DNA from: Acidovorax soli
GTDB taxonomy: Bacteria; Pseudomonadota; Gammaproteobacteria; Burkholderiales; Burkholderiaceae_C
Assembly: GCF_014207955.1 (NCBI RefSeq)
Contig: NZ_JACHLK010000003.1
Location: 576,769 to 640,768, forward strand
Direction: 5' to 3'
DNA: 64,000 nucleotides
Both the position numbers and the translations under genes were made by a program. This document shows, piece by piece, positions 18,319 to 27,380 of the stretch (its first letter is position 1; each line of letters starts with the position of its first letter). The notes beneath the pieces are model-generated. The model was given only the letters and a program-made list of their open reading frames with translations. It was not told the origin of the DNA and made no database searches.

Positions 18319-18361
18319 GGCAGGTGACGCAAAGGGGTCGAGTGGATGAGGCCTTGATCAG

Positions 18362-18378
18362 TGCAACCGCCGTGCCGG
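18362..18378 (-). promoter_or_regulatory. Sigma-54 (-24/-12) promoter of hmp
   Basis: On the minus strand the sequence reads CGGCACG-GCGG-TTGCA, matching TGGCACG-N4-TTGCA except for the first base. It lies 44-60 bp upstream of the hmp start, giving a short leader. The GG and GC cores are at the correct spacing. Confidence 0.88.
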
Positions 18379-18419
18379 CCCACGCGGCCTTTTGAATCAA
18401 TGACTTGAATCAATACCAT

Positions 18420-18474
18420 GTCAGAACGACCACATCTACATCGAGTCGTTTTGACTCGTTAAAGTCAAAACGAC
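18420..18474. promoter_or_regulatory. Three NorR-type GT-N7-AC enhancer sites
   Basis: GT-CAGAACG-AC (18420-18430), GT-CGTTTTG-AC (18445-18455) and GT-CAAAACG-AC (18464-18474) fit the NorR recognition pattern known from enterobacterial norVW, which also uses three sites. The second and third form a perfect inverted repeat with 14-bp arms (GAGTCGTTTTGACT, 18443-18476). They lie 42-112 bp upstream of the sigma-54 element. Confidence 0.85.
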
Positions 18475-18597
18475 TCACCTCCAGAGCGGGTGTATTTCCA
18501 CGGGAGCCGATGGGCTTTTCCATGCCGGACGTATGCTCGCGCTCTATCGCCGGCCCGGCCGGACGACGGCACGATCAAGCGAGCAAGCAACCCATCC

Positions 18598-18876
18598 ATG
18601 AAGACATTCCTGACCCGAGAGGAACGGATCTCCCAACGCCTGGCCCGTAAGGTCCGCAAGCTGGAGCGCCGGCTGGCCCGCCTGGATCCGAAGCGCGATG
18701 CCGCGCTGCGCACGCAGCTGCAGCAGGAGATGGACCTCGCCCGCCTGGCGCTGGATTTGCAGGTTGGGTTCGTGGGCGAACCGCCCGTGCGCGAGACCTC
18801 ACGCACCCTGGTCGTGGCCGCCCTGCTCGGGCTGGCGGTGCTCACAGGCCTCTTCCTCTTCAGCCGCACCCCATGA
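18598..18876 (+). CDS. Small coiled-coil protein with C-terminal membrane segment
   Basis: 92 residues from ATG 18598 (MKTFLTREERIS). The first 60 residues form a charged helix rich in Arg, Leu and Asp; the last 25 are hydrophobic (LVVAALLGLAVLTGLFLF), so it is probably tail-anchored in the inner membrane. It overlaps the nucleotidyltransferase gene by 4 nt (ATGA) and is likely co-translated with it. The function is unknown. Confidence 0.65.
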   Translation: MKTFLTREERISQRLARKVRKLERRLARLDPKRDAALRTQLQQEMDLARLALDLQVGFVGEPPVRETSRTLVVAALLGLAVLTGLFLFSRTP

Positions 18877-19685
18877 CGGGACTGGCAGCCACCCCGGCCG
18901 GCATCGCCCCGCAGCTCGCGGGCGTGCGCGGCATGCTGGTGCACCACCTGGGCGAGGGCTTGCGAGCGATCCACCTGTATGGCTCGGCGGCGCACGGCGG
19001 TCTCCAGCCCCGCAGCGACATCGACCTCATGGTGACCGTGGACAGGCCCCTGACCAACGCAACGCGCGAGGCGCTGATGCGCGCGCTGCCGGCCCATTCG
19101 GCCCCACCGGGCAGCACGGGCTCCCGCCTGCGCGCACTTGAGGTGACGGTGGTGGCGCTCGGCGAAATCCAGCCCTGGCGCTACCCTGCCCGGCGCGAGA
19201 TGCAGTTTGGCGAATGGCTGCGCGACGACATCGTGGCCGGCCGCTTCGAGCCCGCGATGGTGGACCCCGACCTGGCCATTTTGCTCACCCAGTTGCGGCT
19301 GCACAGCCTGGTCTTGCTGGGCCCAACCGCGGTGGACCTGTTTCCCCCCGTGCCCGCCAGCGACCTGCGCCGTGCGCTGGCCGACACCATCGCGCAATGG
19401 AATGCGCCGCCCGACTGGCAGGGCGAAGAGGCCCCCATCCTGCTGGCGCTGGCGCGCATCTGGTACAGCGCCAGCACCGGCGCGATCACCTCCAAGCACG
19501 CAGCCGCCGCCTGGGCCGCCGAGCGCATGCCGGTGGAGCACGCCGCCATCCTGCAGCGCGCGGCGCAGGCCTACCTGGGTGGTGGTGAGGACGATGGGCT
19601 GGCCGCCATGCCCGGCGCGGTGGCCGCCACCGTCCACTGGTGCAAGCAGCGCATCACACCGCTGCTTGCAACGGCTCAGGACTGA
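18873..19685 (+). CDS. AadA-like aminoglycoside O-nucleotidyltransferase
   Basis: 270 residues, close to AadA/ANT(3'') length. The nucleotidyltransferase core shows the GS-x9-D-x-D motif (GSAAHGGLQPRSDID, about residues 37-51) and a third carboxylate in LEVTVV. The C-terminal helical domain includes LALARIWYSASTGAITSKHAA, a segment well conserved in AadA. Such enzymes adenylylate streptomycin and spectinomycin. There are no integron attC or insertion sequences nearby, so this looks like an intrinsic chromosomal homologue whose substrate is not proven. It is in an operon with the upstream small membrane protein. Confidence 0.85.
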   Translation: MTGLAATPAGIAPQLAGVRGMLVHHLGEGLRAIHLYGSAAHGGLQPRSDIDLMVTVDRPLTNATREALMRALPAHSAPPGSTGSRLRALEVTVVALGEIQPWRYPARREMQFGEWLRDDIVAGRFEPAMVDPDLAILLTQLRLHSLVLLGPTAVDLFPPVPASDLRRALADTIAQWNAPPDWQGEEAPILLALARIWYSASTGAITSKHAAAAWAAERMPVEHAAILQRAAQAYLGGGEDDGLAAMPGAVAATVHWCKQRITPLLATAQD

Positions 19686-20584
19686 GCCGGGCCTTCACGC
19701 CAGCGCAACGCCTCGATCACCAGGGCCAGCGCAGGCGCGATCTGCCGCCGGTTGGCGTAGTACAGGTGGTAGGGCGAGAAGCTCGGCCACCAGTCCTGCA
19801 GCACCGGTACCAGCCGGCCCTGCTCGGCGTGCGGCTGCACCAGCTCCAGGGGCACGTAGCAGAAGCCCAGGCCGTCGAGCGCGGCCTGCAGCATCAGCGG
19901 CGTGGTGTTGAAAACGGTTTGCCCCTGCACGCGCACGGCCAGGCTCTGCCCGTCCTTCTCGAAATCCCAGGCATACAGGCCGCCGTGGGTGGGCAGGCGC
20001 AGGTTCACGCACTGGTGGTCGGTCAGGTCGTGCGGGGTGGCAGGCAGTGCCCTGCCCGCCAGGTAGGCCGGCGATGCGGCCACCGCCATGCGCAGCGGGG
20101 GACCGATGCGCACGGCCACCATGTCCTTGTCCACCCGGTCGCCCACGCGCACGCCCGCGTCGAAGCGCTGCGAGGCGATGTCGGTGAAGGCGTAGTCCAC
20201 GCTGAACTCGATGCGGATGTCGGGGTACTCCTTGAGCAGCGGGTGCAGCCGCGGCCAGAGCACGGTGGCGATGGCGTGGTCGTGCGCGGTGATGCGCACG
20301 GTGCCCGCCGGCTTGTCGCGCAGGGCGCTGAGCGCACCCAGCTCGGCCTCGATCTCCTGCAGGCGCGGTGCCAGCGTGGCCAGCAGGCGGGCCCCGGCCT
20401 CGGTGGTGGAGACGCTGCGCGTGGTGCGGGTGAGCAGGCGCACGCCCAGGCGCGCCTCCAGCGCCAGCATGGCGTGGCTCAGGGCCGAGCGCGACAGGCC
20501 CAGTTGCGCGGCAGCCCGGGTGAAGCTGCGCTCGCGCGCCACCACCACGAAGGCCTGCAGGTCGTTGAGGTTCTCTCGGGACAT
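19676..20584 (-). CDS. LysR-family regulator (paralogue of the gene at 26056)
   Basis: 302 residues from MSRENLNDLQ (18 codons after the longest possible start). N-terminal HTH at 1-60 (FTRAAAQLGLSRSALSHAM) with LLTRTTRSVSTTEAG; the co-inducer domain follows with RITAHDHAI and a GLGFCYVPLELV end. It overlaps the 3' end of the AadA-like gene by 10 nt and is divergent from the cupin gene, which it probably controls. It is clearly paralogous to the LysR at 26056. Confidence 0.93.
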   Translation of the reverse strand: MSRENLNDLQAFVVVARERSFTRAAAQLGLSRSALSHAMLALEARLGVRLLTRTTRSVSTTEAGARLLATLAPRLQEIEAELGALSALRDKPAGTVRITAHDHAIATVLWPRLHPLLKEYPDIRIEFSVDYAFTDIASQRFDAGVRVGDRVDKDMVAVRIGPPLRMAVAASPAYLAGRALPATPHDLTDHQCVNLRLPTHGGLYAWDFEKDGQSLAVRVQGQTVFNTTPLMLQAALDGLGFCYVPLELVQPHAEQGRLVPVLQDWWPSFSPYHLYYANRRQIAPALALVIEALRWREGPAQS

Positions 20585-20688
20585 TGGTGAATTGGCTGCA
20601 CAGGTGTGTGCCGATTTTCCCATCTTCTCAACCAAAGCAGCGCTGCCTACAGTGACTGCACCACCCTGCTTTCCCTCCCGAATCCTCC

Positions 20689-21183
20689 ATGCACACCACC
20701 CTCATGCAAACCGCCGTGGCACTGGCCGTGGCCCAGGCCGGCACCGCCATGGCCGCAGACAACGCCGCTGCGGCGGCCAGCACCCAGCAGATCACGCGCG
20801 CAGGCACCCAGGCATCGGCCGCGGGGCCCGAGACCTTCTTCACCGGCCGCGTGCGGGTCGATCCCGTCTGGCCCGCCGACAAAGGCATCAGCGCCTCGGG
20901 CGCCCACGTCACCTTCGAGCCCGGCGCCCGTTCCGCCTGGCACACGCACCCCGCAGGCCAGCGGCTGGTGGTGGTGTCGGGTGTGGGCCGCACCCAGCAA
21001 TGGGGCCAGCCGGTGCAGGAGATCCGCCCTGGCGACGTGGTCTGGTGCCCGCCAGGGGTCAAGCACTGGCATGGCGCCGCACCCGGCACCGCCATGACCC
21101 ACCTGGCCGTGACCGGCACGGTGGATGGCAAGAACGTCGAATGGATGGAGAAGGTCAGCGATGAACAGTACAACGCACGTTGA
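20689..21183 (+). CDS. Exported cupin-domain protein
   Basis: 164 residues with a hydrophobic N-terminus and AMAADNAA cleavage region, suggesting export. One cupin barrel is visible: G-x5-H-x-H in [21 protein letters not shown] near residue 82-100 and the second motif [12 protein letters not shown] near 125. It binds a metal if typical. It overlaps the downstream carboxymuconolactone-decarboxylase-like gene by 23 nt, so the two work together; cupin/CMD pairs and fusions occur widely in redox or quinone-related contexts. Confidence 0.85.
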   Translation: MHTTLMQTAVALAVAQAGTAMAADNAAAAASTQQITRAGTQASAAGPETFFTGRVRVDPVWPADKGISASGAHVTFEPGARSAWHTHPAGQRLVVVSGVGRTQQWGQPVQEIRPGDVVWCPPGVKHWHGAAPGTAMTHLAVTGTVDGKNVEWMEKVSDEQYNAR

Positions 21184-21913
21184 ACGCCGAACCGCCATGG
21201 CCGCCGGCCTGGTGGCAGCCTTGTCAATGGTGGCGGCTCCGGCCCTGGCTGCGGATGCACCACCTGCCGCAGACAGCCCCCTCGCACCGCGCCAGCAGGC
21301 CATCGTGCCCATCGCGGCGTTTGCGGCGGCGGGCGACATCGCCCGCCTGTCCACGGCACTGGGCCAGGGCCTGGATGCCGGGCTCACGGTGAGCGAGGTG
21401 CGCGAGGTGCTGGTGCAGCTGTATGCCTACGCGGGCTTTCCGCGCAGCCTGAACGCGCTGGGCGAGTTCATGAAGGTGCTGGAGGCGCGCCGCCAGCGCG
21501 GCATCCAGGATGCACCGGGCCGCGCCCCGGGCCGCCCCATCCCCCAGGGCGATGCCCTGCTGGCGGCCGGCACGGCCAACCAGACGCGCCTGTCGGGCGC
21601 GCCCGTCAAAGGTCCGCTGTTCGACTTCGCCCCCGCCATCGACACCTACCTCAAGACCCATTTGTTCGGCGACATCTTCGAGCGCGACAACCTGGACTGG
21701 CCCAGCCGGGAAATCGCCACGGTGGGCATGCTCTCGGCGCTGCCGGGTGCCGAATCGCAGCTGCAGTCGCACATGCGCATCAGCATGAACGTGGGCCTGG
21801 CGCCCGGCCAGCTGCGGCATCTGGTGCAGGTGCTGGGCGAGCGCGTGGATGCCGCGCATGCGGCACGCGCCGACGCGGCACTGGCGCGGGCCCTGGCAGC
21901 GCGCGCTGGCTAG
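21161..21913 (+). CDS. Exported carboxymuconolactone-decarboxylase-family protein
   Basis: 250 residues from [10 protein letters not shown] with a signal-like segment ([17 protein letters not shown]). Two CMD-type helical regions appear, at about 45-110 ([22 protein letters not shown]) and 175-240 ([20 protein letters not shown]). The usual CxxC of peroxidatic AhpD-like members is absent, so a peroxidase role is unlikely. The start overlaps the cupin gene. The pair is divergent from a LysR regulator. Confidence 0.85.
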   Translation: MNSTTHVERRTAMAAGLVAALSMVAAPALAADAPPAADSPLAPRQQAIVPIAAFAAAGDIARLSTALGQGLDAGLTVSEVREVLVQLYAYAGFPRSLNALGEFMKVLEARRQRGIQDAPGRAPGRPIPQGDALLAAGTANQTRLSGAPVKGPLFDFAPAIDTYLKTHLFGDIFERDNLDWPSREIATVGMLSALPGAESQLQSHMRISMNVGLAPGQLRHLVQVLGERVDAAHAARADAALARALAARAG

Positions 21914-22051
21914 GAATGCAACTGCGTTTCATGAGCCCCGCTCATGAAGGCATGCGCGGCAGGGGGCCCTGAACGGCCCGCCAAGTCCTTACGATGGTTT
22001 GCCCAGGGCGCGCCGCGCGCCCTTTGTTCAACACCACGCAAGACCCACCCC

Positions 22052-23113
22052 ATGCAAACCATTGGCTATGCCGCCGACGGCGCCAGCGCGCCGCTCAAGC
22101 CCTATTCCTTCCAACGCCGGGGCCTGCGCCCTGACGATGTGGCGATGGAGATCCTGTACAGCGGGGTCTGCCATTCCGACCTGCACCAGGCCCGCAACGA
22201 CTGGAGCGAGTGGGGCCCTACCCGCTACCCTGTGGTGCCCGGGCACGAGATCATCGGCCGGGTCACCGCCGTGGGCAGCGCCGTCACCCGCCACCGCGTG
22301 GGTGACGCGGTGGCCGTGGGCTGCATGGTCGACTCCTGCCTGGCCTGCGACCAGTGCCGGGCCGGTGAAGAGCAGTTCTGCCGCGAGGGCATGACGGCCA
22401 CCTACAACGGCCGCGACCGCGTCACCGGCGACACCACCTATGGGGGCTATTCCAAGCACCTGGTGGTGCGCCAGGAGTTCGCGCTGTCGGTCCCCGAGGG
22501 GCTGGACCTGGCCCGCGCCGCGCCGCTGCTGTGCGCGGGCATCACCACCTACTCGCCGCTGCGCACCTGGGGCGTGGGCCCCGGCAGCCGCGTGGCCGTG
22601 GTGGGCCTGGGCGGACTGGGGCACATGGCCGTCAAGCTGGCGGCCGGCCTGGGCGCGCAGGTCACCGTGATCAGCCGCAGCGCACGCAATGCCGCCGAGG
22701 CCAAGGCCCTGGGTGCGGACAGCGTGCTGGTGTCTGGCGACAGCGCCGCCATGGCGACCCAGGCCTCGGCGTTCGACCTGATCATCGACACCATCCCGGT
22801 GCAGCACGATGTGACGCCTTACATGCACCTGCTGGACGTGGACGGCACCCTGGTGCTGGTGGGCCAGATCGGCGCGCTCGACCCCACGACCTCGGCCCCC
22901 ATGGTGTTCGGGCGCCGGCGCATCGCGGGCTCGCCCATCGGCGGTATTGCACAGACGCAGGAGATGCTCGATTTCTGCGCGCGCAAGAACATCCTGCCCG
23001 AGTGCGAGGTCATCCGCATGGACCAGATCAACGAGGCCTTCGAGCGCATGCAGCGCTCGGACGTGCGCTACCGCTTCGTGATCGACATGGCCTCGCTGTC
23101 CATGCCTGCGTGA
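22052..23113 (+). CDS. Zinc-dependent NAD(P) alcohol dehydrogenase (YahK/CAD type)
   Basis: 353 residues from MQTIGYAADG. Catalytic-zinc residues lie in SGVCHSDLHQ and PGHEIIG; the structural zinc cysteines lie in DSCLACDQCRAGEEQFC (about 99-115). The Rossmann motif is GLGGLGHMAVK near residue 190. Members of the YahK/cinnamyl-alcohol group reduce aldehydes with NADPH. It follows the cupin/CMD pair by 138 nt in the same direction, so it may be in the same regulon. Confidence 0.93.
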   Translation: MQTIGYAADGASAPLKPYSFQRRGLRPDDVAMEILYSGVCHSDLHQARNDWSEWGPTRYPVVPGHEIIGRVTAVGSAVTRHRVGDAVAVGCMVDSCLACDQCRAGEEQFCREGMTATYNGRDRVTGDTTYGGYSKHLVVRQEFALSVPEGLDLARAAPLLCAGITTYSPLRTWGVGPGSRVAVVGLGGLGHMAVKLAAGLGAQVTVISRSARNAAEAKALGADSVLVSGDSAAMATQASAFDLIIDTIPVQHDVTPYMHLLDVDGTLVLVGQIGALDPTTSAPMVFGRRRIAGSPIGGIAQTQEMLDFCARKNILPECEVIRMDQINEAFERMQRSDVRYRFVIDMASLSMPA

Positions 23114-23115
23114 CA

Positions 23116-23148
23116 GGGGAAAGGCGCCGGCACTCCGGCGCCTTCCCC
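23116..23148. terminator. Bidirectional hairpin between convergent genes
   Basis: GGGGAAAGGCGCCGG pairs with CCGGCGCCTTCCCC across a CACT loop, with one bulged A. It lies in the 40-bp gap between the convergent dehydrogenase and IorB-type genes. Confidence 0.65.
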
Positions 23149-23153
23149 TGACC

Positions 23154-25433
23154 TCAGGCCACGCTGCGGATGGGGAGCGCCCGGATGCGCTTGCCCGTGG
23201 CCGCAAAGATCGCGTTGCACAGCGCGGGCGCGATGGGCGGCACCGGTGGCTCCCCCACCCCGCCCGCAGGCACGCCATGGTCGTCGTTGACCAGGTGGGT
23301 GCGTATCACCCGGGGCGAGGCATGGTGGCGCAGCACCTCGTAGTCGTGGAAGTTGCTCTGCACCGCCCGCCCCTGGGCAAAGGTGATCTCGCCCACGAGC
23401 GCCAGGCCCAGGCCCATGACCACACCGCCTTCGAGCTGCGCACGGATGCGCTCGGGGTTGACCTGGGGACCGCAGTCGATGGCGATGTCCACCGCATGCA
23501 CCGTGACCGCGCCCTTGTCGTCCACGGCCACATGCACGACGGCGGCGGTGTAGCTCAGAAAGCTGTAGGCGAACGCCAGCCCCAGGCCCTGCCCCGGGGG
23601 CAGCTTGCGGCCCCAGCCGGCGCCCTGTGTGGCGGCTTCGAGCACATCGCGCATGCGGCCCATGTCGACCGGGTAGACCTCGGGCGACTCCGAGTAGTTG
23701 AAGCTGTCGGACAGGGCCGTCGGCAGGATCTTGCGGCGCGGCCCGATCAGGTCCAGGGCAAAGCGCCGCGGGTCCGTGCCCGCCCGGTGGGCCAGCTCGT
23801 CGATGAAGCTCTGCACCGCGAAGGCGTGCGGAATGTTCGACACCGAGCGGAACCAGCCGATGCGCGTGTGCGCATCGACCTCGGCGCCCTCGATGCGCAC
23901 GTGGGGGATGGCGAACGGCACGTTGATGGCCGACATGCCCATCTCGAACGCCGCCGGCCCCTTGCCGCCGAAGAGGGTGGTGATGGAGGGCGCGGCGGAG
24001 CGGTGCAGCCAGGCCTGGGGCATGCCCCGGGCATCGGTCGCGGCCTCCAGGCGCTCCACCGACACGGTGTGGAAGTAGTCGTGGCGGATGTCGTCGTCGC
24101 GCGTCCATACCAGCTTGACCGGGGTGCCGGGCATCTCGCGCGCCACCAGCACCGCCTCGGCCACGTAGTCGGGCTTGGACTTGCGGCCAAAGCCGCCGCC
24201 CAGCAGCATCACGTGCAGCTGCACCTGTTCCGGCTTGATGCCCAGCACCCCCGCCACGCTGGCCACGCCGGCCTGCGGGTTCTGGATCGAGGCCCAGACC
24301 TCGCACCGCCCTGGGTGGACGACCGCGGTGGCCACGGGCGGCTCCATGCTGGCATGGGCCAGGTGCGGCAGGTAGTACTCGGCCGCCAGCTTGCGGTTTG
24401 CGGGCGCGGCCTGCAGGGCAGCGGCCGCATCGCCATCGCTGCGCAGGGCCTTGGCCGGCGCGCGCACCAGGGATTCGAGTTGTTTTCGGTACTCGGCAGA
24501 GTCGTAGCCGGCGTGGGGGCCGTCGTCCCACTCGGCCGCGAGTGCCATACGGCCCTGCATGGCGGCCCAGGTGGTGCAGCCCACGACCGCAATGCCCCCG
24601 AGCGGCTGGAAGTTGGGCGCCCCCTTCAGCGCCGGCAGCTCCACCAGCCGCAGCACGCCCGGCACGGCCAGCGCCTTGTCGCGCTGCGCTTGCCGGAGCG
24701 TGCCGCCCAGCACCGGCGGGCGGGCGACCACGGCATAGACCATGCCGGGCAGGCGCACGTCCATGCCGTACACGGCCTTGCCCTGGCCGATGTCGGCCAG
24801 GTCCACGGCACGCACCCGGCCCTTGCCGATGTAGCGGAACTGGGCCGGTGCCTTGAGCCGGAGCGCACTGCCCTGCGGCACGGGCACCGCTGCGGCGGCG
24901 GCCGACAGCTCCCCGTACCCCAGGCTGCGGCCCGTGGGCACATGCAGCACGCGGTGCTGCTCTGCCCGCACCTCGCCCACCGGCACGGCCCAGCGCGCGG
25001 CTGCGGCGGTCTCCAGCATCTGCCGCATGGCGGCACCGACGCGGCGCATGGGCATCAGGAAGTGGCGCACGCTGCGCGAGCCATCGACGTTCTGGTTGCC
25101 GTAGCGGGCCTCGTCGGCATCGGCCTGGACGACGCGGACCTGCTCCCACAACGCCTCCATCTCGTCGGCCACCACCATGGGCAGGCTGGTGCGCACACCC
25201 GTGCCCATCTCGGCGCGGTGGGCCACGATGGTGACGAGCCCGTCGGCGGCGATGGAGACGAACACCAGCGGGGCGTCCACCGTGGCGCCGGGCATGGATT
25301 CGGCGCCGTACTTCTTCGCGCCCTGGGCCCAGACCTCGCCGCTGCCGGACACGGCCAGCACCAGGCCGCCCACGGCGGCACGCAGCAGCGAGCGGCGGTC
25401 CATGGACAGGGGCGGTGTAGCGGCGGCGCTCAT
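23154..25433 (-). CDS. Molybdopterin-binding hydroxylase large subunit (IorB/aldehyde-oxidase type)
   Basis: 759 residues from [18 protein letters not shown] Tat-type leader ([19 protein letters not shown]) suggests periplasmic location. The body matches the IorB branch of the xanthine-dehydrogenase family: [47 protein letters not shown] and the C-terminal [18 protein letters not shown], where the GVGE glutamate is the expected catalytic base. It forms the molybdenum active site for hydroxylating an aldehyde or N-heterocycle; the substrate is unknown. Start overlaps the small-subunit stop (ATGA), so BA are expressed as one operon. Confidence 0.9.
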   Translation of the reverse strand: MSAAATPPLSMDRRSLLRAAVGGLVLAVSGSGEVWAQGAKKYGAESMPGATVDAPLVFVSIAADGLVTIVAHRAEMGTGVRTSLPMVVADEMEALWEQVRVVQADADEARYGNQNVDGSRSVRHFLMPMRRVGAAMRQMLETAAAARWAVPVGEVRAEQHRVLHVPTGRSLGYGELSAAAAAVPVPQGSALRLKAPAQFRYIGKGRVRAVDLADIGQGKAVYGMDVRLPGMVYAVVARPPVLGGTLRQAQRDKALAVPGVLRLVELPALKGAPNFQPLGGIAVVGCTTWAAMQGRMALAAEWDDGPHAGYDSAEYRKQLESLVRAPAKALRSDGDAAAALQAAPANRKLAAEYYLPHLAHASMEPPVATAVVHPGRCEVWASIQNPQAGVASVAGVLGIKPEQVQLHVMLLGGGFGRKSKPDYVAEAVLVAREMPGTPVKLVWTRDDDIRHDYFHTVSVERLEAATDARGMPQAWLHRSAAPSITTLFGGKGPAAFEMGMSAINVPFAIPHVRIEGAEVDAHTRIGWFRSVSNIPHAFAVQSFIDELAHRAGTDPRRFALDLIGPRRKILPTALSDSFNYSESPEVYPVDMGRMRDVLEAATQGAGWGRKLPPGQGLGLAFAYSFLSYTAAVVHVAVDDKGAVTVHAVDIAIDCGPQVNPERIRAQLEGGVVMGLGLALVGEITFAQGRAVQSNFHDYEVLRHHASPRVIRTHLVNDDHGVPAGGVGEPPVPPIAPALCNAIFAATGKRIRALPIRSVA

Positions 25434-25900
25434 TGCGCAGCTCCAGGCAGCCGGCCGGAGGCCAGCTTCACGGCCGCACGGATGCGCGGGTAGGTGCCAC
25501 AGCGGCAGATGTTGCCCGACATGGCTTCGTCGATCTGCTGCTCCGAGGGCCGGGGCGTGGCCTTGAGCAATCCCACGGCAGCCATGATCTGCCCCGCCTG
25601 GCAGTAGCCGCATTGCGCCACGCCCAGCTCCTCCCATGCCTTCTGCACCACCTGGCCCACGCGGTCGGCGTGCATGGCCTCGATGGTGGTGACCGCCAGG
25701 CCTGCGGCGGCCGAGGTGGGCGTGATGCACGAGCGGATGGGGCTGCCATCCAGGTGCACGGTGCAGGCGCCGCACATCGCCATGCCGCAACCGAACTTGG
25801 TGCCGGTCATGCCGAGTTCGTCACGCAGCACCCAGAGGATGGGCGTGTCGTCGCCGGAACTCACGGCCTGCAATCGGCCGTTCACATTGAGGGTTGTCAT
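25430..25900 (-). CDS. (2Fe-2S) small subunit of molybdo-hydroxylase (IorA type)
   Basis: 156 residues from MTTLNVNGR, preceded by AGGTTCC; the frame is open to 26053 but this is the family start. The plant-type cluster cysteines are in GTKFGCGMAMCGACTVHL near residues 38-50; the second cluster uses CGYCQAGQ and CRCGTYPR. It passes electrons from the molybdenum subunit encoded downstream. It has no signal peptide of its own, so export would require hitchhiking with the Tat-leader large subunit. Divergent from a LysR gene. Confidence 0.93.
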   Translation of the reverse strand: MTTLNVNGRLQAVSSGDDTPILWVLRDELGMTGTKFGCGMAMCGACTVHLDGSPIRSCITPTSAAAGLAVTTIEAMHADRVGQVVQKAWEELGVAQCGYCQAGQIMAAVGLLKATPRPSEQQIDEAMSGNICRCGTYPRIRAAVKLASGRLPGAAQ

Positions 25901-25996
25901 CGGGGAACCTCCAGGATGTTTCCTGTGCTCGCAGGCACATCCAACCAAGGTTAGTGCGGCAATCGGGCTGCGCCACGGGCATTGCCGCATGCGCCT

Positions 25997-26011
25997 ATGA
26001 ATTCGATTCAT
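25997..26011. promoter_or_regulatory. LysR-type operator candidate
   Basis: ATGAAT-TCG-ATTCAT is a perfect inverted repeat with 6-bp arms and a T-N11-A core, placed between the divergent IorA-type and LysR genes. Position and symmetry fit a LysR recognition site. Confidence 0.6.
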
Positions 26012-26055
26012 CAATCCCGGTAGCATCATGGCAGGCCCAGCCCCGAGGACCACCG

Positions 26056-26949
26056 ATGCGCGAAAACCTGCAGGACCTGTTCTACCTCACCGTGATCGCC
26101 CGCGAGCGCAGCTTCACGCGCGCCGCGGCCCGGCTGGGGTTGTCGCAATCGGCGCTGAGCCACGCCATCCGCGGGCTGGAGGCGCGCATGGGCGTGCGCC
26201 TGCTGACGCGCACCACGCGCAGCGTGGCGCCCACCGAGGCGGGCGAGCGGCTGCTGCGCACCATCGCCCCGCGCCTGGAGGAGATCGACGCCGAAGTGAA
26301 GGCCGTGGGCGAGCTGCGCGACAAGCCCGCAGGCACCATCCGCATCACCGCCATCGACTTTGCCATCGACCACTACATCTGGCCGCGGCTGGCGAAAATC
26401 CTGCCGCTGTACCCGGACCTCCGGGTGGAGCTCATCGTCGACTACGGGCTGAGCGACATCGTGGCCGACCGGTTCGACATCGGCGTGCGCCACGGCGACC
26501 AGGTGGCCATGGACATGGTGGCCGTGCGCATCAGCCCCGATGTGGAGATGTGCATCGTCGGCCACCCGGACTACCTGCGCGGGCGCCAAAGCCCCAAGGT
26601 GCCGCGGGACCTGCTCTCGCACAACTGCGTCACCTTGCGCCTGACCTCCAGCGGCGGCATCTACGCCTGGGAGCTGGAGAAGGGCAAGCGCAAGGTGCAG
26701 GCCCGCGTCGACGGGCGCACCACCTTCAACGGCGTCTACCAGATGGTCCATGCCGCGCTGCATGGCGCCGGGCTGGCCTTCGTCCCCCGGGAGCTGGTGC
26801 AAAGCCACCTGCAGAGCGGACGCCTGGTGTCGGTGATGGAGGACTGGTGCCCCGTGTTCCCGGGCCTGCATGCCTACTACCCCAACCGGCGTGCCTCGTC
26901 GAAGGCGCTCAGCGTGGTGGTGGATGCGCTGCGCCTGCCTGGCCGCTGA
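26056..26949 (+). CDS. LysR-family regulator of the molybdo-hydroxylase operon
   Basis: 297 residues from MRENLQDLFY. HTH at 1-60 (FTRAAARLGLSQSALSHAI, LLTRTTRSVAPTEAG); substrate-binding domain with RITAIDFAIDHY and GLAFVPRELV. It is divergent from iorA/iorB-type genes across a 155-bp gap with an inverted repeat, so local control is expected. The first 100 residues are nearly identical in pattern to the LysR ending at 20584, which indicates a duplication. The stop is 14 bp before the first unit of the 99-bp repeat array. Confidence 0.93.
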   Translation: MRENLQDLFYLTVIARERSFTRAAARLGLSQSALSHAIRGLEARMGVRLLTRTTRSVAPTEAGERLLRTIAPRLEEIDAEVKAVGELRDKPAGTIRITAIDFAIDHYIWPRLAKILPLYPDLRVELIVDYGLSDIVADRFDIGVRHGDQVAMDMVAVRISPDVEMCIVGHPDYLRGRQSPKVPRDLLSHNCVTLRLTSSGGIYAWELEKGKRKVQARVDGRTTFNGVYQMVHAALHGAGLAFVPRELVQSHLQSGRLVSVMEDWCPVFPGLHAYYPNRRASSKALSVVVDALRLPGR

Positions 26950-26962
26950 GCAGGCCGCCACC

Positions 26963-27061
26963 GTCCACAGCCGCCGTGGATGACCCTGTGGACAACACCA
27001 CGGGATACGGCGCAAAGCCAATGCCGGCGCGGGCTGCGACACGGTGCCCACAATTTGACCA
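26963..27061 (+). repeat. 99-bp repeat unit 1
   Basis: The most divergent unit: it ends ATTTGACCA rather than ATTTCATCA and lacks the second hairpin. Lower-strand DnaA-box-like TTGTCCACA is kept. It starts 14 bp after the LysR stop. Confidence 0.9.
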
Positions 27062-27109
27062 ATGCATCGAGCCCCGGGGTGCAAGTGACTCCGGGCGTGT
27101 GCCCCGCGA

Positions 27110-27208
27110 GTCCACAGGCAGCGTGGAATACCCTGTGGACAAGCACTTGGCATGTGGGCCGACACCAGCACTGGTGCGGCTTGCAACGCGGTGCCTGCGA
27201 TTTCATCA
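27110..27208 (+). repeat. 99-bp repeat unit 2
   Basis: Ends ATTTCATCA. Carries a U-G wobble in the 66/79 pair and in the 39/52 pair of the predicted hairpins. Confidence 0.9.
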
Positions 27209-27281
27209 GCCATGCGCGCACCAGTTCCCGGGGTCCACCGCACACTGCACCTGCACCCTGCCCGAACGGGAAGGGCGCAAA

Positions 27282-27380
27282 GTCCACAGCCAGCGTGGAT
27301 GACCCTGTGGAAAACCCCGGGGCATATGGCCCAAACCCACAGCCCGCGCGGCCTGCAGCGCGGTGCCTGCGATTTCATCA
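27282..27380 (+). repeat. 99-bp repeat unit 3
   Basis: DnaA-box-like TTTTCCACA on the lower strand. Full GCGC/GCGC third stem. Confidence 0.9.

Noticed and set aside
23277..25493. 738-codon frame antisense to the molybdo-hydroxylase large subunit
   Set aside because: Composition-driven shadow of the real gene; His/Gly/Arg-rich with no family features.
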